Below, in pieces: positions 9,399-16,352 of a stretch of 64,000 nucleotides of DNA (positions are counted from its first letter, which is position 1; every line of letters begins with the position of its first letter). The notes below the pieces were generated by a model, which was not told the origin of the DNA, searched no databases, and worked only from the letters and a program-made list of their open reading frames with translations. Origin of the DNA: Chitinophagaceae bacterium (GTDB taxonomy: Bacteria > Bacteroidota > Bacteroidia > Chitinophagales > Chitinophagaceae); the NCBI GenBank assembly GCA_019752045.1, contig JAIEMP010000004.1, forward strand, positions 372,001 to 436,000, given 5' to 3'. The position numbers and the translations under genes were made by a program.

Positions 9399-9465
9399 GG
9401 CCTCCCTCTCTTTTGGAGAGGGATTGAGCCTGCCCGACTTTGTCATTCAGGCGGGGGGTGAGGCC
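9399..9465. repeat. Composite repeat: GGCCTC...GAGGCC unit with a 28-bp palindromic element inside
   Basis: Outer inverted ends GGCCTC (9399-9404) and GAGGCC (9460-9465) enclose a CCCTCTC/GAGAGGG hairpin (9404-9422). A second element at 9429-9456 begins CCTGCCCGA and ends CATTCAGGCGGGG. That 28-bp element is, in reverse complement, the same as the segment inside nuoL at 60439-60466, with 2 differences. Confidence 0.75.
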
Positions 9466-9475
9466 AATCTTTCTG

Positions 9476-9483
9476 TACATTTG
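9476..9483 (+). promoter_or_regulatory. -7 box of ffh
   Basis: TACATTTG, followed by C, 21 nt upstream of the ffh ATG; matches TAnnTTTG. No clear TTG is found at the usual -33 spacing, where the composite repeat ends. Confidence 0.45.
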
Positions 9484-9504
9484 CAACCCTTAATTAAGTG
9501 AATT

Positions 9505-10833
9505 ATGTTTCAAAATTTAAGTGAACGTTTAGAGAGTGCGTTTAAAAATATTAAAGGCGAAGGACGTATTACCGAGCTCAACATTGCAGCAACGGTAAAG
9601 GATATTCGCCGTGCATTGGTAGATGCGGATGTAAATTACAAGATTGCCAAAGAATTTACTGATACAGTAAAGGACAAAGCACTTGGTGCAAAAGTATTGC
9701 TGGCTGTGAATCCGGGTCAGCAGATGGTGAAAATTGTACAGGACGAGTTAACCGAACTGATGGGCGGTTCAGAAGCTGAGCTGGATATTAAAGGCGCACC
9801 TGCTGTGATATTGATCGCCGGTTTGCAGGGTAGTGGTAAAACAACCTTTAGCGGCAAGTTGGCCAATTATCTAAAAACACAAAAAGGAAAATCGCCTTTA
9901 CTGGTGGCCGCAGATATTTATCGTCCGGCTGCAATTGATCAGTTAACAGTACTTGCGGGGCAAATTGGTGTAGATATTTACAGCGAACCCGAAAATAAAG
10001 ATGCCGTTGATATTGTAAAGAATGCCATCAAAGAAGCAAAATCAAAAAATAAGAATGTAGTGATCATCGATACGGCAGGTCGCCTGGCTATTGATGAAGT
10101 ATTGATGAAGGAAGTAGCTGATATAAAAGCTGCTGCCAACCCCAATGAGATTTTGTTTGTGGTGGATAGTATGACAGGGCAGGATGCGGTGAATACAGCC
10201 AAGGCCTTCAACGACCGACTCAACTTTACCGGTGTGGTATTAACAAAGCTGGATGGCGATACAAGAGGTGGTGCGGCGCTTTCGATCAAATACACCGTAA
10301 ACAAACCCATTAAGTTTGTCAGCAGTGGCGAAAAGATGGAAACACTGGATGTGTTCTATCCTGAACGTATGGCACAACGGATTCTTGGAATGGGTGATAT
10401 TACTTCGTTGGTTGAAAAGGCACAGGCTCAGTTTGATGAAGAGGAAGCGAGAAAATTAGAAAAGAAGATCCGAAAAAATCAGTTTGATTTTGAAGATTTT
10501 AAAAAACAGCTTGAGCAGATAAAAAAGATGGGGAACCTGAAAGACCTGATGGGTATGATACCCGGAATGGGCAAGGCCATGAAGGATGTTGACATCAGCG
10601 ATGATTCGTTTAAAGGGGTTGAAGCTATTATAGATTCAATGACTCCACAGGAAAGGGCCAATCCTGATCTCATTGATCAAAGCAGACGTAAACGGATTGC
10701 AAAAGGATCAGGAAAAGATATTGCCGAAATCAACGCTTTCATGAAGCAATTTGAGCAAATGAAGCAAATGATGAGCATGATGAACAAAATGCCCATGGGT
10801 GGCCGGATGATGCCGGGAATGGGTAAAAGATAA
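9505..10833 (+). CDS. ffh: Signal recognition particle protein Ffh
   Basis: 442 residues, full length. GTPase of the signal recognition particle, which delivers nascent inner-membrane and exported proteins to FtsY and SecYEG. N domain at residues 1-85. G domain with P-loop GLQGSGKTTFSGKLA, then DIYRPAAIDQL, the G3 motif DTAGRLAIDEVL, and TKLDGDTRGGAALS. The C-terminal M domain is Met rich (MGMIPGMGKAMKDV, then FEQMKQMMSMMNKM, the last ending in a GRMMPGMGKR tail) and binds the SRP RNA and signal peptides. No SRP RNA gene was recognised next to it. rpsP follows from its own promoter. Confidence 0.98.
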   Translation: MFQNLSERLESAFKNIKGEGRITELNIAATVKDIRRALVDADVNYKIAKEFTDTVKDKALGAKVLLAVNPGQQMVKIVQDELTELMGGSEAELDIKGAPAVILIAGLQGSGKTTFSGKLANYLKTQKGKSPLLVAADIYRPAAIDQLTVLAGQIGVDIYSEPENKDAVDIVKNAIKEAKSKNKNVVIIDTAGRLAIDEVLMKEVADIKAAANPNEILFVVDSMTGQDAVNTAKAFNDRLNFTGVVLTKLDGDTRGGAALSIKYTVNKPIKFVSSGEKMETLDVFYPERMAQRILGMGDITSLVEKAQAQFDEEEARKLEKKIRKNQFDFEDFKKQLEQIKKMGNLKDLMGMIPGMGKAMKDVDISDDSFKGVEAIIDSMTPQERANPDLIDQSRRKRIAKGSGKDIAEINAFMKQFEQMKQMMSMMNKMPMGGRMMPGMGKR

Positions 10834-10851
10834 AATTTAATCTTTTATTGG

Positions 10852-10882
10852 TTGGAAGTTTGCCCCTCAGCCATTATTTTTG
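10852..10882 (+). promoter_or_regulatory. rpsP promoter
   Basis: TTG at 10852-10854, 20 nt, then TATTTTTG at 10875-10882, the spacing and boxes of the Bacteroides-type SigA promoter. Transcription would start near 10888, about 48 nt before the rpsP ATG. Confidence 0.65.
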
Positions 10883-10935
10883 CAGCTCTTATTTAAGATA
10901 ACCTAATTATTCACGCATTTAAATTTTAATTTACG

Positions 10936-11412
10936 ATGCCAGTTAAAATCCGACTGCAAAGACACGGGTCTAAGAAGAGACCCTTCTATTTCATCGTAGT
11001 GGCTGACGCAAGAGCCCCAAGAGATGGAAAATTCATTCAGAAAATTGGTACTTACAATCCTGTTACAGAGCCTGCTGTGATCCAGATCGATCGTCAGAAA
11101 GCACTGGAGTGGTTAACCAAAGGAGCACAGCCAACTGATACAGTTCGCAAAATCCTTTCTACCAAAGGTGTATTGTACCTGAAACATTTGTTACGTGGTG
11201 TAAGTCTTGGTTTGTTCGATCAGGCTGCTGCTATGGAGAAATTCCAGGTGTGGCATGCTGAACACGAAGCTGCTGAAGCTAAGAAAAGAGATGAAGCACG
11301 CCGTAGCCGTTTCAAACAACGCAGTGGTGGTAACTATCAACGCCGTCCGTATACGCCTACACCACGCAGGCAGGAAGGTGGAGAAGCACCGGCACAACCA
11401 CAAGGAGAATAA
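10936..11412 (+). CDS. rpsP: 30S ribosomal protein S16
   Basis: 158 residues. The N-terminal 80 residues are canonical S16: [39 protein letters not shown], and [18 protein letters not shown]. The remaining 75 residues are a Lys/Arg/Glu-rich tail ending in a Pro/Gln-rich stretch, an extension common in this phylum and absent from the 82-residue E. coli protein. S16 binds 16S rRNA early in small-subunit assembly. It is separated from rimM (the usual partner in an rpsP-rimM-trmD operon) by a terminator and a block of repeats. Confidence 0.97.
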   Translation: MPVKIRLQRHGSKKRPFYFIVVADARAPRDGKFIQKIGTYNPVTEPAVIQIDRQKALEWLTKGAQPTDTVRKILSTKGVLYLKHLLRGVSLGLFDQAAAMEKFQVWHAEHEAAEAKKRDEARRSRFKQRSGGNYQRRPYTPTPRRQEGGEAPAQPQGE

Positions 11413-11433
11413 TCTTACATTAATCTTCATAAA

Positions 11434-11466
11434 GGATCCCCTGAATTTTTCGGGGGATTTTTTTTT
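11434..11466 (+). terminator. rpsP terminator
   Basis: A stem of ATCCCC with GGGGAT separated by a short loop, followed by a run of T residues, 22 nt after the rpsP stop codon. Confidence 0.85.
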
Positions 11467-11789
11467 GAAGCCCCTTTCTCCTTCTCTTTCCCCAGAGGAG
11501 AAAGAGCGGTACAGTAGAATCAGGACAAACTTTTTTTCTTCCACATCAGCAATAAAATACAGCCTATCATTACTTAAACTCTTAAACAAGAAAGGGCAGT
11601 GAGGCCTCATCCTCCATCTCCTTCTCCAAAAGAGAAGGAACGGTACAGTTGAATAAAGCCAATCATTTTGTTTTTCCATTTCAGCTATAGAATAAAATTG
11701 AAAATACTCAATCTCATTGATAAGCTTGGGCTGTGCGTTGAACTCTCCCCCTCCGGGGGAGTTGGAGGGGGCCGCCTTATATTTGCACA
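11467..11789. repeat. Repeat-filled spacer: two tandem imperfect copies plus a G/C hairpin
   Basis: Two diverged copies, starting near 11470 and 11605. Each has a CTCCTTCTC...GAGAAGGA-type hairpin followed by CGGTACAGT and a T-rich tail ending in CAGCnATAnAATA. A related copy in reverse orientation is at 57321-57394. The spacer ends with a CTCCCCC/GGGGGAG hairpin (about 11745-11765) just before rimM. I see no gene here. Confidence 0.6.
11778..11785 (+). promoter_or_regulatory. -7 box of rimM
   Basis: TATATTTG followed by C, only 4 nt before the ATG at 11790. The rimM message from this promoter would be leaderless or nearly so. Confidence 0.5.
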
Positions 11790-12362
11790 ATGGAACAATA
11801 CTTCAGCATCGGGCAAATACTTGGCACATTCGGATTAAATGGTGAAGTGGTGCTGAAACATAACCTCGGTAAAAAAACTTCGCTCAAAGGGTTGGAAGTG
11901 TTGTTTGTTGAAGAAGCGAAAGATAAATTTCTTCCTTACTTTATTACTGCTACCAAGATCAAGAACGAAGAGGAAGTGTACATCGCTATTGATGGAATTA
12001 CAACCAAAGAACAGGCAAAAAAACTGTCGCCCAAGAAAGTGTGGTTGCGTGAAGATGATTTTAAAAAGCAGGCCGGTAAAACTGCGCCCATTTCATTGAT
12101 TGGATATTTAATGATTGACGCCCGCCTGCCTGCCCGATCTGATCATTCAGGCGGGAATGACGAAGTCGGGCAGGGCAAGAAAGAATTGGGAACGATACTG
12201 GAAGTAATTGAACAACCCTTGCAGATTTTATGCAGATTAGAAATTGAAGGCAAAGAAGTATTGATACCGCTGCACGAAGAAACCATTCGCACAATTAATC
12301 ATAAGAAGAAACAGGTTGTTGTAGAATTGCCGGAGGGTTTGCTGGAAGTGTATTTGGGATAA
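11790..12362 (+). CDS. rimM: Ribosome maturation factor RimM, with in-frame repeat insertion
   Basis: 190 residues, about 15-20 longer than usual. RimM binds S19 and assists maturation of the 30S head. The N-terminal domain opens with FSIGQILGTFGLNGEVVLKH, and the C-terminal PRC-barrel includes LGTILEVIEQPLQIL and EVLIPLHEETIRTIN. Between the two barrels, where homologues go from IGY..xD directly to the LGTILEVIE strand, this protein has ARLPARSDHSGGNDEVGQG (residues about 111-129). It is encoded by a palindromic repeat at 12120-12175 that also occurs in nuoL and between genes. The frame is kept and downstream motifs are intact, so the protein is probably functional with a surface loop insertion. 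Confidence 0.95.
   Translation: MEQYFSIGQILGTFGLNGEVVLKHNLGKKTSLKGLEVLFVEEAKDKFLPYFITATKIKNEEEVYIAIDGITTKEQAKKLSPKKVWLREDDFKKQAGKTAPISLIGYLMIDARLPARSDHSGGNDEVGQGKKELGTILEVIEQPLQILCRLEIEGKEVLIPLHEETIRTINHKKKQVVVELPEGLLEVYLG
12120..12175. repeat. Palindromic repeat inserted in rimM
   Basis: Interlocked inverted repeats: CCCGCCTG (12121-12128) with CAGGCGGG (12148-12155), and CCTGCCCGA (12129-12137) with TCGGGCAGG (12166-12174). The first 27 bases from 12129 match the intergenic element at 9429 except in the 6-nt centre. Confidence 0.8.
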
Positions 12363-12398
12363 ATGTCTGACATCTCGAAGAGCGTCTGACACATTTCC

Positions 12399-12920
12399 TT
12401 ATTTTAATTGTATTTTCTTTCTGACGAGATAAACAATACCTGCAAATAAACCAAGTATTCCGCCGATATAACTGAAGTTGTGGATAGATCCTACTATAAT
12501 AAATTTATCCTTTTCTATCAGATCTTCAGGTAGCCACCAGCTGACTTCTGTTTTAGCTAAATAAAAATTTCCATACAAGAATCCAAGAAATCCTGTTGTT
12601 ATTGCTATTGCTAATATTATTCTTAATGTTTTAGAAAGAGTAGAAATCATTTGTTTATGATCTGGCAAAATTAAACTTAGCAGCCCCAGAATGAATCCAA
12701 TAAATAGCCCAGTCCACCAAGTAGCTAGAAAACCTATTACAGCAACAGTTTGTCGATGACCTCCAAGCCATTCTGGCTCAAAACCAAATTGTTTGTACTT
12801 GAATTTAGTAAAGTATTCAGGTGAAATTGAGTAAGTAATTTGATCATGAAGAATGCCATATATTCCAGCAATAAGTACTGAGATAAAAATAAAAGATGAA
12901 ATGACTCCAAACTTTCTCAT
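12399..12920 (-). CDS. Integral membrane protein, unknown function
   Basis: 173 residues with about four membrane helices: residues 5-25, 60-85, 100-120 and 148-166. The first external loop holds HDQITYSISPEYFTKFKYKQ, a conserved-looking block I recall from unnamed membrane proteins of several phyla. The charged C-terminus RKKIQLK suggests a cytoplasmic end. No catalytic motif is visible. It is transcribed in the same direction as the anti-sigma gene, 14 bp after that gene's stop codon, so it may be the last gene of the sigma operon; a functional link is only positional. Confidence 0.7.
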   Translation of the reverse strand: MRKFGVISSFIFISVLIAGIYGILHDQITYSISPEYFTKFKYKQFGFEPEWLGGHRQTVAVIGFLATWWTGLFIGFILGLLSLILPDHKQMISTLSKTLRIILAIAITTGFLGFLYGNFYLAKTEVSWWLPEDLIEKDKFIIVGSIHNFSYIGGILGLFAGIVYLVRKKIQLK

Positions 12921-12934
12921 TCAAAATATTTCTT

Positions 12935-13663
12935 TTACTTCACCTTCTTCAACAACGCCTTCGCATATTTATAATACCTGCTCTCTTTCTTCACTGCTGC
13001 AGCGTAGAGTTTTGCTTTGTCGTTTTGCTGTAAATGATATGCACTGATTGCTGCAAAGAAATTTGCATCGTCTTTATAAACAGATGCACCATTTGCAAGT
13101 TGCTCAAATAAGGGTAGCGCATCAGCATCGTTTTGTGTTTTGATCAAACTGATACCTAAGTAATACATGATTGTTGCATCATCCGGATTGGTTCTGTTCA
13201 ATTGTTGAAAAGCAGTTACTGCTTCTGCATATTTTTCATCATTGAACAATTGCGCTGCTTTGGCCAGTTCTGTTTCGTTGCCTCTGGTGATAGCACCACT
13301 CATATCATCTACCGGATAACCATCAATCGAAACTCCGGGAATCATTAAGAAAAAGATCAATGCAATGGAAGCAGCTAATGCAAGGCCGGTAACAATACGG
13401 TTCATTGAAATCACTCTGCCAGCTTTTTGTTGTTCTGCTTTACGAAAATGAGTTTGTGTAAGAGGAGTTAAGATCTTTTTCAGTTCAGGTAATGTTTGCT
13501 CTGCCTGCTGATGTTTATCAATAGTTGTTTGCAGAAAACGGAATTCTTCCAACTGCTTTTTCAATTCATCATCCACTTGGAGCTGCTGTTCAAATGCCTG
13601 CTGTTGTACAGCATTCATTTCCCCGTTGAGATAAGCACTTATATCGTCGTAACTAAAGTTCAT
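12935..13663 (-). CDS. Membrane anti-sigma factor with periplasmic TPR domain (predicted)
   Basis: 242 residues. The N-terminus MNFSYDDISAYLNGEMNAVQ followed by QQAFEQQLQVDDELKKQLEE is the zinc-less anti-sigma N-terminal helix pattern typical of Bacteroidota (Y..GEM...E...FE..L..D..L...). A single membrane helix at about residues 88-108 (IVTGLALAASIALIFFLMIP) follows. The C-terminal part (about 130-242) carries tetratricopeptide-like repeats (AAQLFNDEKYAEAVTAFQQL, TIMYYLGISLIKTQNDADAL). I infer a cytoplasmic N-terminus that holds the sigma factor encoded just upstream and a periplasmic TPR sensor. The gene lies 99 bp after the sigma gene on the same strand. Confidence 0.75.
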   Translation of the reverse strand: MNFSYDDISAYLNGEMNAVQQQAFEQQLQVDDELKKQLEEFRFLQTTIDKHQQAEQTLPELKKILTPLTQTHFRKAEQQKAGRVISMNRIVTGLALAASIALIFFLMIPGVSIDGYPVDDMSGAITRGNETELAKAAQLFNDEKYAEAVTAFQQLNRTNPDDATIMYYLGISLIKTQNDADALPLFEQLANGASVYKDDANFFAAISAYHLQQNDKAKLYAAAVKKESRYYKYAKALLKKVK

Positions 13664-13762
13664 TTGTTCATTTTCATTTTTTTTCTTTTTGTCAAATGGA
13701 ATTCCACAAAAAAATATTCATCTTCATTCAGATAATTTACTCGAATATTTTTTTGTTTCATT

Positions 13763-14281
13763 TCATGGCATCAAGTCTTTAAATTGAGGGTTAAGATGTA
13801 CCAGCTCTGCCAGCTCGCCCATACAGTTACTTTTTCGCTTGCGGTAATAGGCATAGCTCATGCCTAATTCTTCAGCGATTTCTTCCTGTGGTTTTTTCAG
13901 CAGACTTTTCAGGATAACTTCTTTGCAGTTACCCATCTGTTCAAGTAAACTCATTACCAGTTGTTCACGACCTAACTGGTTAAGATGCTCATCTGCTGAG
14001 GCGTTCGCATCGCCCGGTATATTGGTATATGCCTCTTCTTCGCCATTTGTTACCACGTGCAACGAAGTTTTTTTCGTTTTATTAAAAAATTTCCGCTTGC
14101 ATACCAGAATCAGGAACGCTTCAAACGGGCAACTCAATACAAACTGTTTATCATTTGCCAGCTTATAAATATCAATCAATGCTTCCTGAAATACATCCCC
14201 TGCATCCTCTTCAATACAGCCACGGGACATCAGATAGGCTTTCATATTCGGCGCAAACCGTTGATAAATTTCACTGATCAA
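13763..14281 (-). CDS. ECF-type RNA polymerase sigma factor (start uncertain)
   Basis: At least 172 residues. Region 2 is seen in ISEIYQRFAPNMKAYLMSRG and EEDAGDVFQEALIDIYKLAN. Region 4 lies in LLEQMGNCKEVILKSLL, EEIAEELGMSYAYYRKRKSN. There is no region 3, as in ECF factors. The listed start is a TTG at 14281, but homology-like sequence continues upstream (KYIDALLTHDQRL) to a TGA at 14348-14350 with no ATG. The true start is therefore probably a non-ATG codon between 14302 and 14347. It is divergent from the PKD/CHAT operon and followed by its anti-sigma gene. It is the natural candidate to read the AGGGTAACA/TGATATACC promoters nearby. Confidence 0.82.
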   Translation of the reverse strand: MISEIYQRFAPNMKAYLMSRGCIEEDAGDVFQEALIDIYKLANDKQFVLSCPFEAFLILVCKRKFFNKTKKTSLHVVTNGEEEAYTNIPGDANASADEHLNQLGREQLVMSLLEQMGNCKEVILKSLLKKPQEEIAEELGMSYAYYRKRKSNCMGELAELVHLNPQFKDLMP

Positions 14282-14376
14282 TCGTTGATCATGTGTAAGC
14301 AGGGCATCAATATATTTCTGATCGGAGTGCAGATAATGAGCTTTGATTCAATTAAAAGTAAGATTTTTTATACTTT

Positions 14377-14409
14377 AGGGTAACAGTTTGCCAACTCTAT
14401 TGATCTGCC
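14377..14409 (+). promoter_or_regulatory. Predicted ECF promoter of the PKD/CHAT operon
   Basis: AGGGTAACA (14377-14385), 15 nt, TGATCTGCC (14401-14409). The same boxes with identical spacing precede the lipoprotein genes at 19188 and 20264. The ATG follows at 14421. Confidence 0.65.
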
Positions 14410-14420
14410 CTTATTACAAC

Positions 14421-16352
14421 ATGCAAAAAATACTGCTCCATATTTTCCTGCTCTTGCCTTTTGTTCAAACCTTTGCACAGGGCGATACTTCTGTAAAAGT
14501 TGTTCAGAAAGAAAACAAAATTTTGTTTAAACCAAACTTGCCTGCACTCACACAAATACCCGGCGCACCCAAACCGTTCTATACTTATTTATGGGATTTT
14601 GGTGATGGGCATTTCAGCACAGCAGAAAACCCTGAACATATTTATGATAAACCAGGTGATTATGAAGCCATTCTTTATGCCGTGAATAATTATGATGATG
14701 GAAAAAAACCCGGACGTAAACCAACCAAGGTTGGAATTAAGCAGGTAAACAAAACCTATTTAGCAGCAACATCTCCTGCAGAAAATAATTTCTTTAAAGC
14801 CAATGGTCATTTTGAACTGAAGTATAACTGTATGGCCAAACCCGGTGATACCATGCTGTTGATGGCCGGCTGGAAAAATGAGATGGCTGTGAATGGAAAG
14901 ATTTACCTCTTCATTAATGAAAAACAGTTTGGGCAGAACTCCTTTGATACCGCCGGTTTTCGTTTGTATCATGAAGCTGCAATGGCGAATGATAAAAATG
15001 CAATCGCTTCTGTTCGTTCATTCGATAATTTATTGTTGACCAGCAGCGGTAGTCCTTCTTCTCATTTCAAAGAGGAGAAAAAATTTGCAGGAGCAGAGAG
15101 TAAAACATTTTTAATGAACACCCTGAAGGCTTACAACAATGTATTTGCAGTTGATGTAAAGCATGCAGAAGAGCAATCGCAGTTTCTGTTTGCCAATCTC
15201 TACGTAACACCGGGAATGATTAAGGATACCAATGCAACAATTGTAATTACCGGTTTGTTTGTTCCGGATACCGGTGATGTGTATATGCATCAACTCAATA
15301 TTCCCATTGTTACTTCGCATGATCCCAATAAAATGAATTTAAAAAGCGGACGATTGAGTTACCGTACGCTCAAAAAAAATAAAGCATTGACGTATAAGAT
15401 CCGTTTTCAGAATAATGGCGAGGGCCCTGCACGAAAAATTTTGCTTGATATCAGTTTGCCATCGGCCATGGATGCAAAAACGATCCAGATCAAAGACATG
15501 TCGCCTTATTGTTTGCCATGCGACAGTGTACCAAGCCGAACCGGTTGCTGGGAGTTGATTACAACCAACGACAGTGCTGCATTTGTATTCAACGGTATTT
15601 ATTTGCCCGGCACCAATCAACAGGGTGTGGAAGATAAAGACAGCACCAAAGGATTTGTAGAGTTTGATGTACAAACAAAAAAGAAACTAGATAATCTTCC
15701 ATTCAAAGGGCGTACTGCTATTTATTTTGATAAGAACGAACCGGTGATCACCAATTTTGCAACAGGCAGATTTAAGCCCGGTTTTTCTCCCATTGTAATG
15801 GCGGGTTATGAGTTAAACCTCGGAAAGTTTGGAAACAATGACGGGATAACTGTTGGTGCCGGTATTGCCAGGCTTGCTCCGCATAAACCTTATTTTCAGT
15901 TTGAACTGTTTTTCAAGTCCATCAGCTATAATACAAGTGTAACCAGCAATGAGCCCGGTCTGGTAAGAATAGATCAAAAAGATTATGACTATCGTACAAG
16001 AACCACACGCAGTACAAATGCACTGTTGCGTTTGGGTATTGTGCCGCTGCATGTGCGTCATAACCTCAACGACATTTTTTCTGTTGGTGTGGGTTTAAGA
16101 GTAGATACAGATTTGAGCGGAACAATAAAAGATGCCAACGAGTATGTACTGTTTAATTTTAACGGACAGGCAAGTTATCCTTACAGTAATTTATCAAACA
16201 CAAAGATCAAAGGCTTTTCAAATTTCGATTTTCTTCCCTTTGCTGATCTGCAGGCAGGAAGAGTGCGTCTGGGTCCGCAGATCGGCACCCGTTATTACTA
16301 TGGCGGAAAAAACAATAGTTATCTCTATTTTTATGCATCCTGGCGCTTATAA
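14421..16352 (+). CDS. PKD-domain protein with predicted C-terminal outer-membrane beta-barrel
   Basis: 643 residues from ATG 14421 (the frame opens at a TTG, 14388, but the signal peptide MQKILLHIFLLLPFVQTFAQ starts here). Residues about 40-110 form a PKD domain (YLWDFGDGHFSTAENPEHIY, with YDKPGDYEAILYAVN), an extracellular Ig-like fold. A DUF11-like beta domain lies around residues 310-450 (TYKIRFQNNGEGPARKILLD). The last 190 residues alternate polar and hydrophobic residues with Gly turns and end in NNSYLYFYASWRL, the look of an outer-membrane beta-barrel with an aromatic C-terminal strand. Function unknown; I infer a surface-exposed sensor or adhesin part of the sigma/CHAT system. The CHAT gene follows with overlapping codons. 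Confidence 0.7.
   Translation: MQKILLHIFLLLPFVQTFAQGDTSVKVVQKENKILFKPNLPALTQIPGAPKPFYTYLWDFGDGHFSTAENPEHIYDKPGDYEAILYAVNNYDDGKKPGRKPTKVGIKQVNKTYLAATSPAENNFFKANGHFELKYNCMAKPGDTMLLMAGWKNEMAVNGKIYLFINEKQFGQNSFDTAGFRLYHEAAMANDKNAIASVRSFDNLLLTSSGSPSSHFKEEKKFAGAESKTFLMNTLKAYNNVFAVDVKHAEEQSQFLFANLYVTPGMIKDTNATIVITGLFVPDTGDVYMHQLNIPIVTSHDPNKMNLKSGRLSYRTLKKNKALTYKIRFQNNGEGPARKILLDISLPSAMDAKTIQIKDMSPYCLPCDSVPSRTGCWELITTNDSAAFVFNGIYLPGTNQQGVEDKDSTKGFVEFDVQTKKKLDNLPFKGRTAIYFDKNEPVITNFATGRFKPGFSPIVMAGYELNLGKFGNNDGITVGAGIARLAPHKPYFQFELFFKSISYNTSVTSNEPGLVRIDQKDYDYRTRTTRSTNALLRLGIVPLHVRHNLNDIFSVGVGLRVDTDLSGTIKDANEYVLFNFNGQASYPYSNLSNTKIKGFSNFDFLPFADLQAGRVRLGPQIGTRYYYGGKNNSYLYFYASWRL

Noticed and set aside
11191-11790. 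A 199-codon minus-strand frame overlapping rpsP and its downstream spacer
   Set aside because: It is antisense to the rpsP end and continues through the tandem repeats, giving a low-complexity product with no known motif.
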